Made by a program: the position numbers and the translations under genes. The notes beneath the pieces are model-generated. The model was not told where the DNA came from. It was given only the letters and a program-made list of their open reading frames with translations, and did no database searches. Below, one piece after another: positions 27,560 through 35,993 of a stretch of DNA of 64,000 nt. The stretch lies in NCBI RefSeq assembly GCF_900119795.1, contig NZ_LT634361.1, positions 1,240,001 through 1,304,000 on the forward strand, written 5' to 3'. The DNA comes from Tenacibaculum maritimum NCIMB 2154 (GTDB taxonomy: Bacteria; Bacteroidota; Bacteroidia; Flavobacteriales; Flavobacteriaceae). How positions within the stretch are numbered: the first letter of the stretch is position 1; each line of letters begins with the position of its first letter.

Positions 27560-28825
27560 TCAATAGTTAAGGCTTTTTGTTTCGTTATTTATTTCTTTTC
27601 TAAACAGTAAAGTAGCTACCAACCCTAAAAAAGGAAGCAAAGAAAAATAAGAAAAAAGCTTTTGGTATTCCAATATAGTAGGATTTTCGCCAAGTAAATA
27701 GCCAATAAATAATGACATAAAGATATCAGGTGCAAATCCTATTACAGAAATAATACCAACTAAAGTTCCTGTCATTTGTATTGGGGTTTTAGTTTCTTCA
27801 ATAATAGCGAAATACAAGCCTCTTAAAGAATAAGTACCTAGAGCCATAACAAAGAAAGAAAGGAATGCTAAATAAATGTTATTATTTGATATGTTTGAGC
27901 TTAATAATAGAGCGGAGAGCATTATAGAAAAAAAGCATGGAATTATTAATATGGAAGGAATTAATTTATCAGCCAACCATCCAATAGATATAGCAGCCAA
28001 AGGCCTTATAAATTGAATAAAAACAGCAAAGTAAGTGGCTTTTTGTAAAGAGAAGTTCCATACATCTTTGGCATAGGTGCCATAAACTCCAGTAAGTTTA
28101 TAAGAGCAGTAAGCACAAAATATGATAAGGGAATGATAGATTACCTCTGGTTTTTTTATCAATGAAAATGCTTTTGAAAAATTAAACTGGAACTCCTTGG
28201 ATTTTGTGTCAATATTGGTGTTTTTGGGCAGTTTCTTCCATGTAAGAAAGGCTATTGAGAAAACAATTAAGGTAATTGCACCTATAATGTATTGTAGGGT
28301 GTATATTTTATGATGTAAAGAAATATTACTATTCTTTGTAGGGAAGAAAGAAGTTAGTATAGTAGCTCCGAATAAAGAAATTAATGCAGCAAATAAACCT
28401 CTACCTCCATCTAATAAACCAAAAGAAAGCCCTTGATTATTTCTATGTCCCCATTGCCTGGTAGCTTTTATTAGAGGAGCCCAAAATAAAAGGATTGTAG
28501 AAATACCCCAAAAAGCATATAATATTTTCAAGGTAAATATGTCAGGAATTGAAACTAATAATAAACCACCTAAAGCTGTAAATAGTAATGAAAATGACAA
28601 TAATTTTCTAGCTTCCCATTTATCAGCTATAAAGCCTCCAATAAAGTAGGAAATGATTCCTGTGATTCCGTATAAGGCCTGAGCTTCTCCAATTTGAGCA
28701 TCAGATATCAAAAAGACTTCTCTAATGATAGGCTTAAAAACTCTCATCAAAATAAAGGGGAGTAAAAAAATAGCTTCTCCTGCAATAATGAGGACTAGCA
28801 TTGAGGTGATCTTTTGTTTATACAT
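27560..28825 (-). CDS. Major facilitator superfamily transporter
   Basis: This 421-residue inner-membrane carrier has about 12 hydrophobic segments in two halves. The loop between helices 2 and 3 carries the MFS-type motif GGFIADKWEARK, and a second copy (GWLADKL) follows the central loop. The substrate is not evident. The gene lies 7 bases after the dehydrogenase gene and is third in an apparent operon with the Lrp regulator, which suggests uptake or export of an amino acid or organic acid linked to that enzyme. That link is an inference from position. Confidence 0.8.
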   Translation of the reverse strand: MYKQKITSMLVLIIAGEAIFLLPFILMRVFKPIIREVFLISDAQIGEAQALYGITGIISYFIGGFIADKWEARKLLSFSLLFTALGGLLLVSIPDIFTLKILYAFWGISTILLFWAPLIKATRQWGHRNNQGLSFGLLDGGRGLFAALISLFGATILTSFFPTKNSNISLHHKIYTLQYIIGAITLIVFSIAFLTWKKLPKNTNIDTKSKEFQFNFSKAFSLIKKPEVIYHSLIIFCAYCSYKLTGVYGTYAKDVWNFSLQKATYFAVFIQFIRPLAAISIGWLADKLIPSILIIPCFFSIMLSALLLSSNISNNNIYLAFLSFFVMALGTYSLRGLYFAIIEETKTPIQMTGTLVGIISVIGFAPDIFMSLFIGYLLGENPTILEYQKLFSYFSLLPFLGLVATLLFRKEINNETKSLNY

Positions 28826-28832
28826 GGTTTAT

Positions 28833-31730
28833 CTAAGAGAGTGCTTCTTTTAAAATAGTAATAGGGTGTTTAGCAGTTCGTTTGGTTCCATCGTAAATTT
28901 GATGACGACAACTAGTTCCTGCTGCTACAATTTCTACATCAGAGGAACAATTCCTAATTTTAGGAAACAAAGTGTCTTCTCCAACCTGCATACTTACTTC
29001 ATAATGTTCTTTTTCGTATCCAAAAGACCCAGCCATTCCACAGCACCCGGTATTCATAATGGTTACCTTGTAATTTTTAGGTATGTTTAGAATAGAAAAT
29101 GAAGCATGGGTACTCGATAATGCTTTTTGATGGCAATGCCCATGAATTTTTAGTTCTTTTTTACTAGCGCTGAATAAAGAAACATCTAGTTTGCCTTTTT
29201 GATGCTCAGAGGCTAGAAACTCTTCAATGGTAAAAGTACTTTTTGAAATTTCTTTAGCAGCTACTTTATCATCAGCTAAGCGAATATACTCATCTCTAAA
29301 AGTTAAGATAGCAGAAGGTTCTAAACCTATCAAAGGTGTAGCTGGTGTAATTATATTTTTAAAAATAGCTACGTTTTTGTTGGCTATTGATTTTGCTTGA
29401 TTTAAGAAACCTTTGGAAATATAGCTACGACCGCTTTCTTCATGTTGTATTGTTTTTACTTGATATCCTAATTTTTCTAAGATGATAAAAGCATCTTTAC
29501 CTATTTCAGTATCATAAAAGTTTGTAAACTCATCGTTGAATAAGTAAACTATGTTATCAGTTTGTTTTAATGGTTGCTTTTTTAACCAAGTGGCTAAGGG
29601 TTGCTTAGCTAATCTAGGAACTGCACGTTGCGTAGCAACTCCCATGATTTTTTTAGCTACAGTAGTATTGGTAAGTAAATTAGTTAAATTAGGAAATCTA
29701 CTACCTAGTTTGTTGTATTTGGCATTATTAGCAAATAACCTACTTCTAAAAGAATATCCGTTTGTTTCTTGATATTGGTATAAGAACTCAGCTTTCATTG
29801 ATGCTATATCAACATTGCTTGGGCATTCACTAGCGCAAGCTTTACAGCTAAGACATAAATCTAAAACTTGTTTTAATTCTTGAGAATCAAATTTATTCTT
29901 TGAGGAATTATTGGTAAGTACTTCACGTAAGGTATTTGCTCTAGCTCTTGTTGTTTCTTTCTCATTACGAGTGGCTCTATAACTAGGGCATAGAGTGCCT
30001 CCTGCTTCTGGAGATTTTCTACAATCTCCAGAGCCATTGCACTTTTCTGCTAACCTTAATATACCTTGGCTATCAGAAAAATCTTGAATCGTTTTTATAA
30101 TAGGTTCTTTTCTATTTACTTCGTAGCGAAGGTTTTTATCCATAGGAAAAGCATCTGTAATTTTTCCTTTATTGAATACATTATTAGGGTCAAACACTTC
30201 TTTTATCCTACGTAATAATTGGTAATTTTTATCTCCGATCATCAATGGTATAAATTCAGCACGAACAATACCATCTCCATGTTCTCCACTAAAGGAACCT
30301 TTATACTTTTTTACCAATTCAGCAGTTTCGGTTGTTATCTTTCTAAATAAAATAACGTCTTCTCCTTTTTTTAGATTTAAAATAGGTCTTAAATGCAATT
30401 CACCAGCCCCAGCATGTGCGTAATAAACAGCATCTTGTTTATATGTTGCCATTATTTGGGTAAATTCTTCTATATACTCAGGTAGATCTTCCAAAGCTAC
30501 TGCTGTGTCTTCAATACAAGCTACTGCTTTTTTATCCCCAACAATATTCCCTAGTAAACCTAATCCTGCTTTACGTAAATAATGAACTTTATGGATATCA
30601 TCTCCGTAAACTTTAGGATGGTAGTAACCAAAGTTATTTTTTTGTAAATCGGCAATTAAGTTGTCTGCTAGTATTTCTGCTTCTTCAAGAGTATTAGCGC
30701 TTACTTCCAACATTAATACAGCTTGTGGATCTCCTTGTAAAAAGAAACGATTTTTGGCTTGTTCTCGATTATTCTTGGTACAATCAAGAATAACTTTGTC
30801 CATTAGTTCACATGTATATAGTTTATGATTCATAGCAATGACAGTAGCTTTTAAGCTTTCGTTGACACTTTTGAAATGTGTGCAAACCATAATACTTTTA
30901 GTAGGAGGTAAGTCATCTAATTGAATAGTGATCGCAGTAGAAAAAGCTAATGTACCTTCGCTACCAGATAAAAATTTAGCAGGATTGATAGTGGCATTAT
31001 TTCCACCGAATAAATCAGATTTAAGGAATTCATCAACAGCATATCCCGTATTTCTTCTATGAATGCTTTCTTTTGGAAACTCATTTTTGATTTCTTGCTG
31101 TGTTAGTTCAGAAGAAAGTTCTTGATAAATAGTTTTATAAATATTTCCTTCTAGAGAATTTTCTATAGATTTTTGCTTAAAGTTTTCAGACGATATTTCA
31201 TGAAAATGAGCAATATTTCCGTCGCTTAGCAGTGTTTCAATAGCAATTACTTTATCGCGAGTAACTCCATAACGTATTGAAGTGCTTCCAGAAGAATTAT
31301 TACCAACCATTCCTCCAATCATACAACGATTAGAGGTAGATGTATTAGGACCAAAGAATAAACCATATGGTTTTAAAAATCTATTCAAGTCATCGCGAAT
31401 AATACCGGGTTCTACCGTAATAGTCTTATTTGCTTCGTCGAAGGCAAGTATGTTGGTAAAATATTTAGAAACATCAACAACAATACCATCTCCAACGCAT
31501 TGACCTGACAATGAGGTACCTGCTGTTCTAGGTATTAGTGTAGTTTTGTTTTTTATTGCAAATTTAATCAACAACTGAATGTCCTTTACATTTTTAGGGT
31601 ATGCAACCGCTAGTGGTATTTTACGATAAACAGAAGCATCTGTAGCATATAGTGTTTTGTGAAGATTATCAAAGAATAATTCACCTTGTAATGAATTACT
31701 TAAAGTGTTTAATATAGTGCTGTTAATCAT
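28833..31730 (-). CDS. YdiJ-like FAD / Fe-S D-2-hydroxyacid dehydrogenase
   Basis: This 965-residue fusion joins an FAD-binding PCMH domain (about 30-270, with PRTAGTSLSGQ at 67-77), an FAD-oxidase C-terminal domain (about 275-525, with HAGAGELHLRP and SGEHGDG), a ferredoxin-like part (CLSCKACASECP at about 626-637) and a GlpC-like C-terminal part with CCG-type motifs (HGHCHQKAL, TGCCGMAGSFGYEKEH). E. coli YdiJ has the same architecture and oxidises D-2-hydroxyglutarate to 2-oxoglutarate; D-lactate dehydrogenases are related. It is downstream of an Lrp-type regulator by 7 bases and divergent from a DUF1338 enzyme that makes D-2-hydroxyglutarate in other bacteria, which favours the D-2-hydroxyglutarate assignment. 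Confidence 0.82.
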   Translation of the reverse strand: MINSTILNTLSNSLQGELFFDNLHKTLYATDASVYRKIPLAVAYPKNVKDIQLLIKFAIKNKTTLIPRTAGTSLSGQCVGDGIVVDVSKYFTNILAFDEANKTITVEPGIIRDDLNRFLKPYGLFFGPNTSTSNRCMIGGMVGNNSSGSTSIRYGVTRDKVIAIETLLSDGNIAHFHEISSENFKQKSIENSLEGNIYKTIYQELSSELTQQEIKNEFPKESIHRRNTGYAVDEFLKSDLFGGNNATINPAKFLSGSEGTLAFSTAITIQLDDLPPTKSIMVCTHFKSVNESLKATVIAMNHKLYTCELMDKVILDCTKNNREQAKNRFFLQGDPQAVLMLEVSANTLEEAEILADNLIADLQKNNFGYYHPKVYGDDIHKVHYLRKAGLGLLGNIVGDKKAVACIEDTAVALEDLPEYIEEFTQIMATYKQDAVYYAHAGAGELHLRPILNLKKGEDVILFRKITTETAELVKKYKGSFSGEHGDGIVRAEFIPLMIGDKNYQLLRRIKEVFDPNNVFNKGKITDAFPMDKNLRYEVNRKEPIIKTIQDFSDSQGILRLAEKCNGSGDCRKSPEAGGTLCPSYRATRNEKETTRARANTLREVLTNNSSKNKFDSQELKQVLDLCLSCKACASECPSNVDIASMKAEFLYQYQETNGYSFRSRLFANNAKYNKLGSRFPNLTNLLTNTTVAKKIMGVATQRAVPRLAKQPLATWLKKQPLKQTDNIVYLFNDEFTNFYDTEIGKDAFIILEKLGYQVKTIQHEESGRSYISKGFLNQAKSIANKNVAIFKNIITPATPLIGLEPSAILTFRDEYIRLADDKVAAKEISKSTFTIEEFLASEHQKGKLDVSLFSASKKELKIHGHCHQKALSSTHASFSILNIPKNYKVTIMNTGCCGMAGSFGYEKEHYEVSMQVGEDTLFPKIRNCSSDVEIVAAGTSCRHQIYDGTKRTAKHPITILKEALS

Positions 31731-31737
31731 AATTTTA

Positions 31738-32196
31738 TTATTCTATGGGTATGTTTCTTTTAAAGCCTGTGTCAAAACAAATAAAGGTGTCAGTACCTGC
31801 TACACCATTTATTAAGTGAACATTATCATATAAAATTTTTTGTAAATGCTCATTATCTCGAGCAAATATTAAAACAAATATAGCGTAACTTCCAGAAACA
31901 AAGTTACATTCTATAATTTCTTCTATTTTAGAAAGTTCTTTCATGACACTTTTAGCAAAGCGGGCCTCTCTTAATTTTATACCTGTGTACGATTTCGTTT
32001 TATAGCCTAGTTTTCTTTCATCTAATATAAATTCGGCATTTTTGATGACTCCTTCTTGTGTTAGTTTTTTTATTCTTTGATGGATTAAAGAATTTGAAAC
32101 TTTTAGTTCTTCTGCTATTTTAGAATAAGGTTTACGAGCATCTAAACGCAATTTTAATAGGATTTGTTTATCGACGTAGTCAAATTGATTATTCAT
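31738..32196 (-). CDS. Lrp/AsnC family transcriptional regulator
   Basis: This 152-residue protein has an N-terminal winged helix-turn-helix (YSKIAEELKVSNSLIHQRIKKL, about 20-41) and a C-terminal RAM-type ligand-binding domain (about 70-145). Lrp-family proteins bind amino acids or their breakdown products. It starts the minus-strand operon with the dehydrogenase and the carrier and is divergent from the DUF1338 gene, 161 bases away. It is therefore well placed to control both sides from the shared intergenic region, perhaps in response to lysine or 2-aminoadipate; that ligand is a guess. Confidence 0.88.
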   Translation of the reverse strand: MNNQFDYVDKQILLKLRLDARKPYSKIAEELKVSNSLIHQRIKKLTQEGVIKNAEFILDERKLGYKTKSYTGIKLREARFAKSVMKELSKIEEIIECNFVSGSYAIFVLIFARDNEHLQKILYDNVHLINGVAGTDTFICFDTGFKRNIPIE

Positions 32197-32357
32197 GATT
32201 GTTTGTTTGATTAAAGTGATACCGGAAATATTCTTTTTTTAAGTTTTTGTAATCAAATTGATATAAAATGCTGTATATGTATGTAAAATTAACTATATTT
32301 ATGCTAAGTAAAAAGAAATACAATTTATTTTTGTTTGAAATTTTTAACACAATATAA
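32197..32357. promoter_or_regulatory. Divergent promoter region, Lrp operon and DUF1338 gene
   Basis: TATTTTTG at 32326-32333 on + is a -7 box, 24 bases before the DUF1338 start. No clear box is seen for the minus operon. Lrp-type operators are degenerate and I cannot place one. Confidence 0.45.
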
Positions 32358-33164
32358 ATGACAACAACAGAAATATTTGATAAGTTATGGGGGGAGTACA
32401 CTGAAAGAACTCCTTCTGCTCAAAAGATTAAGGATTTATTTACCAATAAAGGAAATGAAGTATATAATGACCATGTTGCATTTAGAACTTTTGATGATAA
32501 ACGTGTAAATATAGAGGTACTAGCAACACCGTTTATCAAAGCAGGATATAAAGAGTGTGGAGAATATACTTTTGAAGCAAAAAAATTATATGCAAAGCAT
32601 TATGAGCATGAAACAGATAAAGATGCTCCACGAGTTTTTATCAGTCAATTAAAAACAAAAGAATTTTCGAAAGATTTACAAAATATAGTTGAAGAATTAA
32701 TTGATAGCATACCTGAAGATCAATTGAAGCCTGAAGAATTGGTTTTTAAAGGACGTTTGTGGGAGCAACCAAGTTTTGAGGTGTATCAGAAATTACAGCT
32801 AGAAACAGAATACGCAGCTTGGTTATATGTTAATGGTTTTTGTTCTAATCATTTTACTGTTGATGTAAATAAGTTAAGCACGTTTAGTTCTTTACAGGAA
32901 GTTAATGAATTTTTAAAAGAGAATGGATACAAAATGAACACTTCAGGAGGAGAGATAAAAGGAACGCCAGAGCAGTTTTTAGAACAGTCTAGCGTATTAG
33001 CTGATCGAATTCCTGTTGAGTTTAAGGAAACAACAAAAGAAATAACATCTTGTTATTATGAGTTTGCTTACCGTCATCCAATGTCTGATGGGGAGCTGTA
33101 TTCTGGTTTCATAGCAGGTTCTGCAGATAAAATTTTTGAAAGTACAGACATGAAGCTAAAGTAA
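32358..33164 (+). CDS. DUF1338 family protein, putative 2-oxoadipate dioxygenase/decarboxylase
   Basis: This 268-residue protein belongs to DUF1338, a vicinal-oxygen-chelate-fold family. The characterised bacterial member HglS turns 2-oxoadipate into D-2-hydroxyglutarate in D-lysine catabolism. The N-terminal metal motif NDHVAFRTF is present (His39, with Arg43 four residues on, as in HglS). NHFTVDV (His165) and probably YYEFAYR (Glu235) give the other ligands. It is shorter than HglS (about 460 residues), as in other short members of the family. Divergent from it is an operon with a YdiJ-type dehydrogenase that would use its product. The substrate is inferred. Confidence 0.75.
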   Translation: MTTTEIFDKLWGEYTERTPSAQKIKDLFTNKGNEVYNDHVAFRTFDDKRVNIEVLATPFIKAGYKECGEYTFEAKKLYAKHYEHETDKDAPRVFISQLKTKEFSKDLQNIVEELIDSIPEDQLKPEELVFKGRLWEQPSFEVYQKLQLETEYAAWLYVNGFCSNHFTVDVNKLSTFSSLQEVNEFLKENGYKMNTSGGEIKGTPEQFLEQSSVLADRIPVEFKETTKEITSCYYEFAYRHPMSDGELYSGFIAGSADKIFESTDMKLK

Positions 33165-33191
33165 ATAGCTAATTTGATTTTACTATAATAT

Positions 33192-33232
33192 AAAAACACA
33201 TATTTTTTGGCAAATGAAAAATATGTGTTTTT
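33192..33232 (+). terminator. Intrinsic terminator after the DUF1338 gene
   Basis: A 16-bp perfect stem (33192-33207 with 33217-33232) closes a 9-base loop and has T residues on its 3' side. Confidence 0.85.
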
Positions 33233-33307
33233 ATATATAGAAGAAAATAGTATGAGACCTATTTGATTGTATATGTAACGAATTAGCTAATTTTCCGTCC
33301 TATTTAT

Positions 33308-33463
33308 ATGAGTTTATTAAGAGTTTTATTAGCTATTATTTTTCCTCCTTTATCCGTTATAGGAAAAGGTTGCGGATCGTTTATTATTATATTATTATTG
33401 ACATTTTGTGGCTGGGTACCCGGTGTCATTGGAGCGTTAATCATTTTGAATAATCCTAAATAG
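33308..33463 (+). CDS. YqaE/Pmp3 family small membrane protein
   Basis: An ATG at 33308 opens a 51-codon frame ending in TAG at 33461-33463. It encodes two hydrophobic segments around a Gly-Cys-Gly turn: LLRVLLAIIFPPLSVIG, then KGCGSF, then LLLTFCGWVPGVIGALIIL. This is the UPF0057 (YqaE/Pmp3) pattern of stress-linked inner-membrane proteolipids. It lies between a terminator and the convergent csaA gene and appears to be a single-gene unit. Its short length makes it easy to miss, but the family pattern is clear. Confidence 0.85.
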   Translation: MSLLRVLLAIIFPPLSVIGKGCGSFIIILLLTFCGWVPGVIGALIILNNPK

Positions 33464-33476
33464 TTGCTATAGATAG

Positions 33477-33815
33477 TTATTGTATTTGATTTCCATTAGT
33501 TGCTTTTGAGGACATTTGCAGTAATACAACATGGTTATCATCATTATAGACTCCTAAAACCAAACAGTCGCTCATGAAATTGGCTATTTGGCGAGGCTTA
33601 AAATTAATAATAGCGCTTACTTGACGATTTAGTAGATTACTTCTAGTATATAGGTTAGTGATTTGAGCGCTTGCCTTTTTTATACCTAAAGGTCCAAAGT
33701 CAATAAGGAGTTGATAAGCAGGTTTGTTAGCTTTTGGAAAATCGTTAACTTGGATGATGGTTCCAATTCTGATATCTACTTTTAAAAATTCTTCAATATT
33801 TATATTATTTGTCAT
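33477..33815 (-). CDS. csaA: CsaA-type tRNA-binding-domain protein
   Basis: This 112-residue protein consists only of an OB-fold tRNA-binding domain, like CsaA of Bacillus and the C-terminal parts of MetRS and PheRS. Family features include KVDIRIGTI near the start, FPKANKPAYQL, and NFKPRQIANFMSDCLVLG. CsaA has been described as a protein-secretion chaperone; its role in Flavobacteria is not known. It is convergent with the YqaE/Pmp3 gene, 13 bases away. Confidence 0.85.
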   Translation of the reverse strand: MTNNINIEEFLKVDIRIGTIIQVNDFPKANKPAYQLLIDFGPLGIKKASAQITNLYTRSNLLNRQVSAIINFKPRQIANFMSDCLVLGVYNDDNHVVLLQMSSKATNGNQIQ

Positions 33816-33881
33816 CTATTTTTTGAGTTTAAAAAAAAGAGGTGATAGTAAAAGAGTGAGGAGGAGAGAGGTTTAAAGATA

Positions 33882-33917
33882 AAAAAAAGGCTAAATTTAA
33901 AAATTTAGCCTTTTTTT
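33882..33917 (-). terminator. Terminator of the exported TonB_C gene cluster
   Basis: A 17-bp perfect stem (33882-33898 with 33901-33917) with a 2-base gap lies 18 bases beyond the minus-strand stop. On the minus strand it is followed by T residues. Confidence 0.8.
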
Positions 33918-33934
33918 ATTTTCTATCTTATTAT

Positions 33935-35074
33935 CTAATTTAACTTAAAGACAATAGGAATGTTATATTTAACATTGGCTGTTTTTCCTTGATGTTTTCC
34001 AGGTATGAATGCAGGTAATTTAGCAACCATTCTTTTAGCTTCCTCTTCCAAATCTTGCCCGCCTTTAGGTCCACGCATTTTGATATTGGTAACTTCCCCT
34101 TTTTTATCAATAATAAAATTTACCCAAACTCTTCCTTCAATACCTTTAACAGCAGCTTCTTCTGGGTAGTAAAAGTTTTTTTGGATATGCTTAACCATCT
34201 TTTGGTTAAAGCAAGCTAAATTTTCATCTCCAGTTTTTCCTTTACAAGCTTTAAATTGAGGTATGCTTTCTACAGTATTAAATGTAATAGCATCTGTAAT
34301 GACTATCTCTTTTACCTTTTTAAAGGTGTTTTTCTTCTTTTTAATTCTTGACTTGTTTACCTTCTTCTTACTAGCAATGTTATCAGATTTTCCAGGTATT
34401 TTAAAAGTAATCGGAATTCCATATCTTACTTTGATAGGTTGTCCATTTTGCCTACCAGGGATAAATTTAGGCAGTTTATTGATAAGTCTTTTTGCTTCTA
34501 TTTTTAAAAGTTCAGTATTTTGAGGAGATCTTGTAGTTATTTTCTCCACTTTACCCTCTTTGTTGATAATGAACTGGACGAGAACTCTTCCCTCTATTCC
34601 TTTAGCAAGGGCTTTAGAAGGATATTTGAAGTTACGTATGATATGACTTGTGATTTGCTCACTAAAACATTTAGACTGCTTTAATAAAGAAACATCTTTA
34701 CATTTAGAAAATAAAGGAACTTCATCAACAATATTAAAAGGCAATACATCTAGTGCTTTGGTAGTATTAGATGCAATTTCCAGTTTGCCAACGAGCAAAT
34801 TACTCTTGTCGATACTTGCAATTTGATGAGTTGAACCAACGTTACCTACTCCTGTAGCCTTATCTCTTACTCTTTTTATTCTTCTTCTAGTGGAAACCTC
34901 AATAGAAATCTTAGAAGATTTTTTTCCATTAGCTTCTTTTGTATCTTCAACAGCACATTTAGTAATACTATTAGGATCTGCCATAGACTCGTCAGGGCTA
35001 TCACAAACCTCTTGTGCCATTGCTATGTTACAAATCATAAGGGGAATTACAAAAAGTAAAGAAAATCTCATCAT
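33935..35074 (-). CDS. Exported protein with two TonB C-terminal-like domains
   Basis: This 379-residue protein has a cleavable-looking signal peptide (about 1-20, ending AMAQ) instead of the membrane anchor and Pro-rich region of a TonB energy transducer. A short Cys24-x15-Cys40 segment follows, then a basic stretch and two TonB_C-like domains (about 160-230 and 300-378), each with NFKYPSKA or NFYYPEEA, IEGRV and KLPxFIPG. A paired-cysteine lead-in (SKCKDVSLLKQSKCF) precedes the first domain, with a similar one before the second. It is the first of three paralogues in a row. Periplasmic or surface location and function are inferred; gene-prediction tools may simply call it TonB. Confidence 0.75.
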   Translation of the reverse strand: MMRFSLLFVIPLMICNIAMAQEVCDSPDESMADPNSITKCAVEDTKEANGKKSSKISIEVSTRRRIKRVRDKATGVGNVGSTHQIASIDKSNLLVGKLEIASNTTKALDVLPFNIVDEVPLFSKCKDVSLLKQSKCFSEQITSHIIRNFKYPSKALAKGIEGRVLVQFIINKEGKVEKITTRSPQNTELLKIEAKRLINKLPKFIPGRQNGQPIKVRYGIPITFKIPGKSDNIASKKKVNKSRIKKKKNTFKKVKEIVITDAITFNTVESIPQFKACKGKTGDENLACFNQKMVKHIQKNFYYPEEAAVKGIEGRVWVNFIIDKKGEVTNIKMRGPKGGQDLEEEAKRMVAKLPAFIPGKHQGKTANVKYNIPIVFKLN

Positions 35075-35217
35075 ATCGTGTGAAATTATGGGGATTATAT
35101 AAAAATAAACGGTTCTTTAGGATGTAAATATAAAAAAAAATATTTAAGAATCAAATTCATATAAGAACTTTTTGCGTATAAAACTTTGTAAACTAGTTTT
35201 TTGGAAAGGAGGAGTAC

Positions 35218-35916
35218 CTAGTTACTTTTGCTTGAAGGAAGTTTAAAAGTAATAGGAAGTCCATATTTTACTTTTACAATTTTGCCTTGATGTTTACCAG
35301 GAATAAATTTAGGGAGTTTAGAAATTAATCTGACAGCTTCCTTTTTTAGTAAGTCAGTTCCCTCGGGACCTTTGTTTTTTATGTTTGTAACATTCCCCTC
35401 TTCATCAATGATAAATTGTAGTAAAATTCGTCCTTCAATTTTTTTATCAAAAGCTTTTTTAGGATAGTTAAAGTTACTAAATATATGTCTTGTCATTTGC
35501 TTTTCAAAACATTTAGACTGCTTTAACAGAGAAACGTTTTTGCACTTTGGAAATAGAGGAATCTGCTCCACGAGGTAAAAAGGAATCTTTTTTATTGAAG
35601 CGATAGCATCGTTTTTTAAAACTAGTTTATTAATTAGTTTATCATTTTCTTTTAAAATAGCTATTTTATGAATGGAGCTACTATCCTTTTCTTTGAGAGA
35701 GAGGGAAGTTTGTTTATTTCGTTTTTTTATAACTTTTTTTTGTACGATAGAGTGTTTATTATCAATATTAGCTAAAGCATCTTTTACATCTTCAATAGTA
35801 CATTTCGTAATATTGTGAATGTCTTCAAAAGGTTCGTTGTTGGGCTCACATTGCTCTTGGGAAGAGCTATTTATACTAAAGAAAATAAAAAAAGGGATAC
35901 AAAAATAAATCTTCAT
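35218..35916 (-). CDS. Exported TonB C-terminal-like protein
   Basis: This 232-residue paralogue of the preceding gene has one TonB_C-like domain (about 150-225). A signal peptide ends near SSSQ. The N-terminal Cys-x16-Cys segment (CEPNNEPFEDIHNITKC) and the paired cysteines before the domain (PKCKNVSLLKQSKCF) are conserved. There is no transmembrane anchor or Pro-rich spacer. The start lies 6 bases after a CCCCC run on the minus strand (35926-35922). The 143-base gap between it and the 379-residue gene leaves room for separate promoters. Confidence 0.72.
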   Translation of the reverse strand: MKIYFCIPFFIFFSINSSSQEQCEPNNEPFEDIHNITKCTIEDVKDALANIDNKHSIVQKKVIKKRNKQTSLSLKEKDSSSIHKIAILKENDKLINKLVLKNDAIASIKKIPFYLVEQIPLFPKCKNVSLLKQSKCFEKQMTRHIFSNFNYPKKAFDKKIEGRILLQFIIDEEGNVTNIKNKGPEGTDLLKKEAVRLISKLPKFIPGKHQGKIVKVKYGLPITFKLPSSKSN

Positions 35917-35993
35917 AATTAGGGGGTGTACTTCATTTTAAATAATAAAGCCACGAAAATACTATTAAATATTTATTACATAAAAAAATAAAA

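Noticed and set aside
32189..32401. 70-codon minus-strand frame between the Lrp and DUF1338 genes
   Set aside because: It overlaps the start of DUF1338 and is AT-rich intergenic sequence with no family match.
33935..35074. TonB energy transducer
   Set aside because: There is no uncleaved N-terminal anchor or Pro-rich spacer; only the C-terminal domain is TonB-like.
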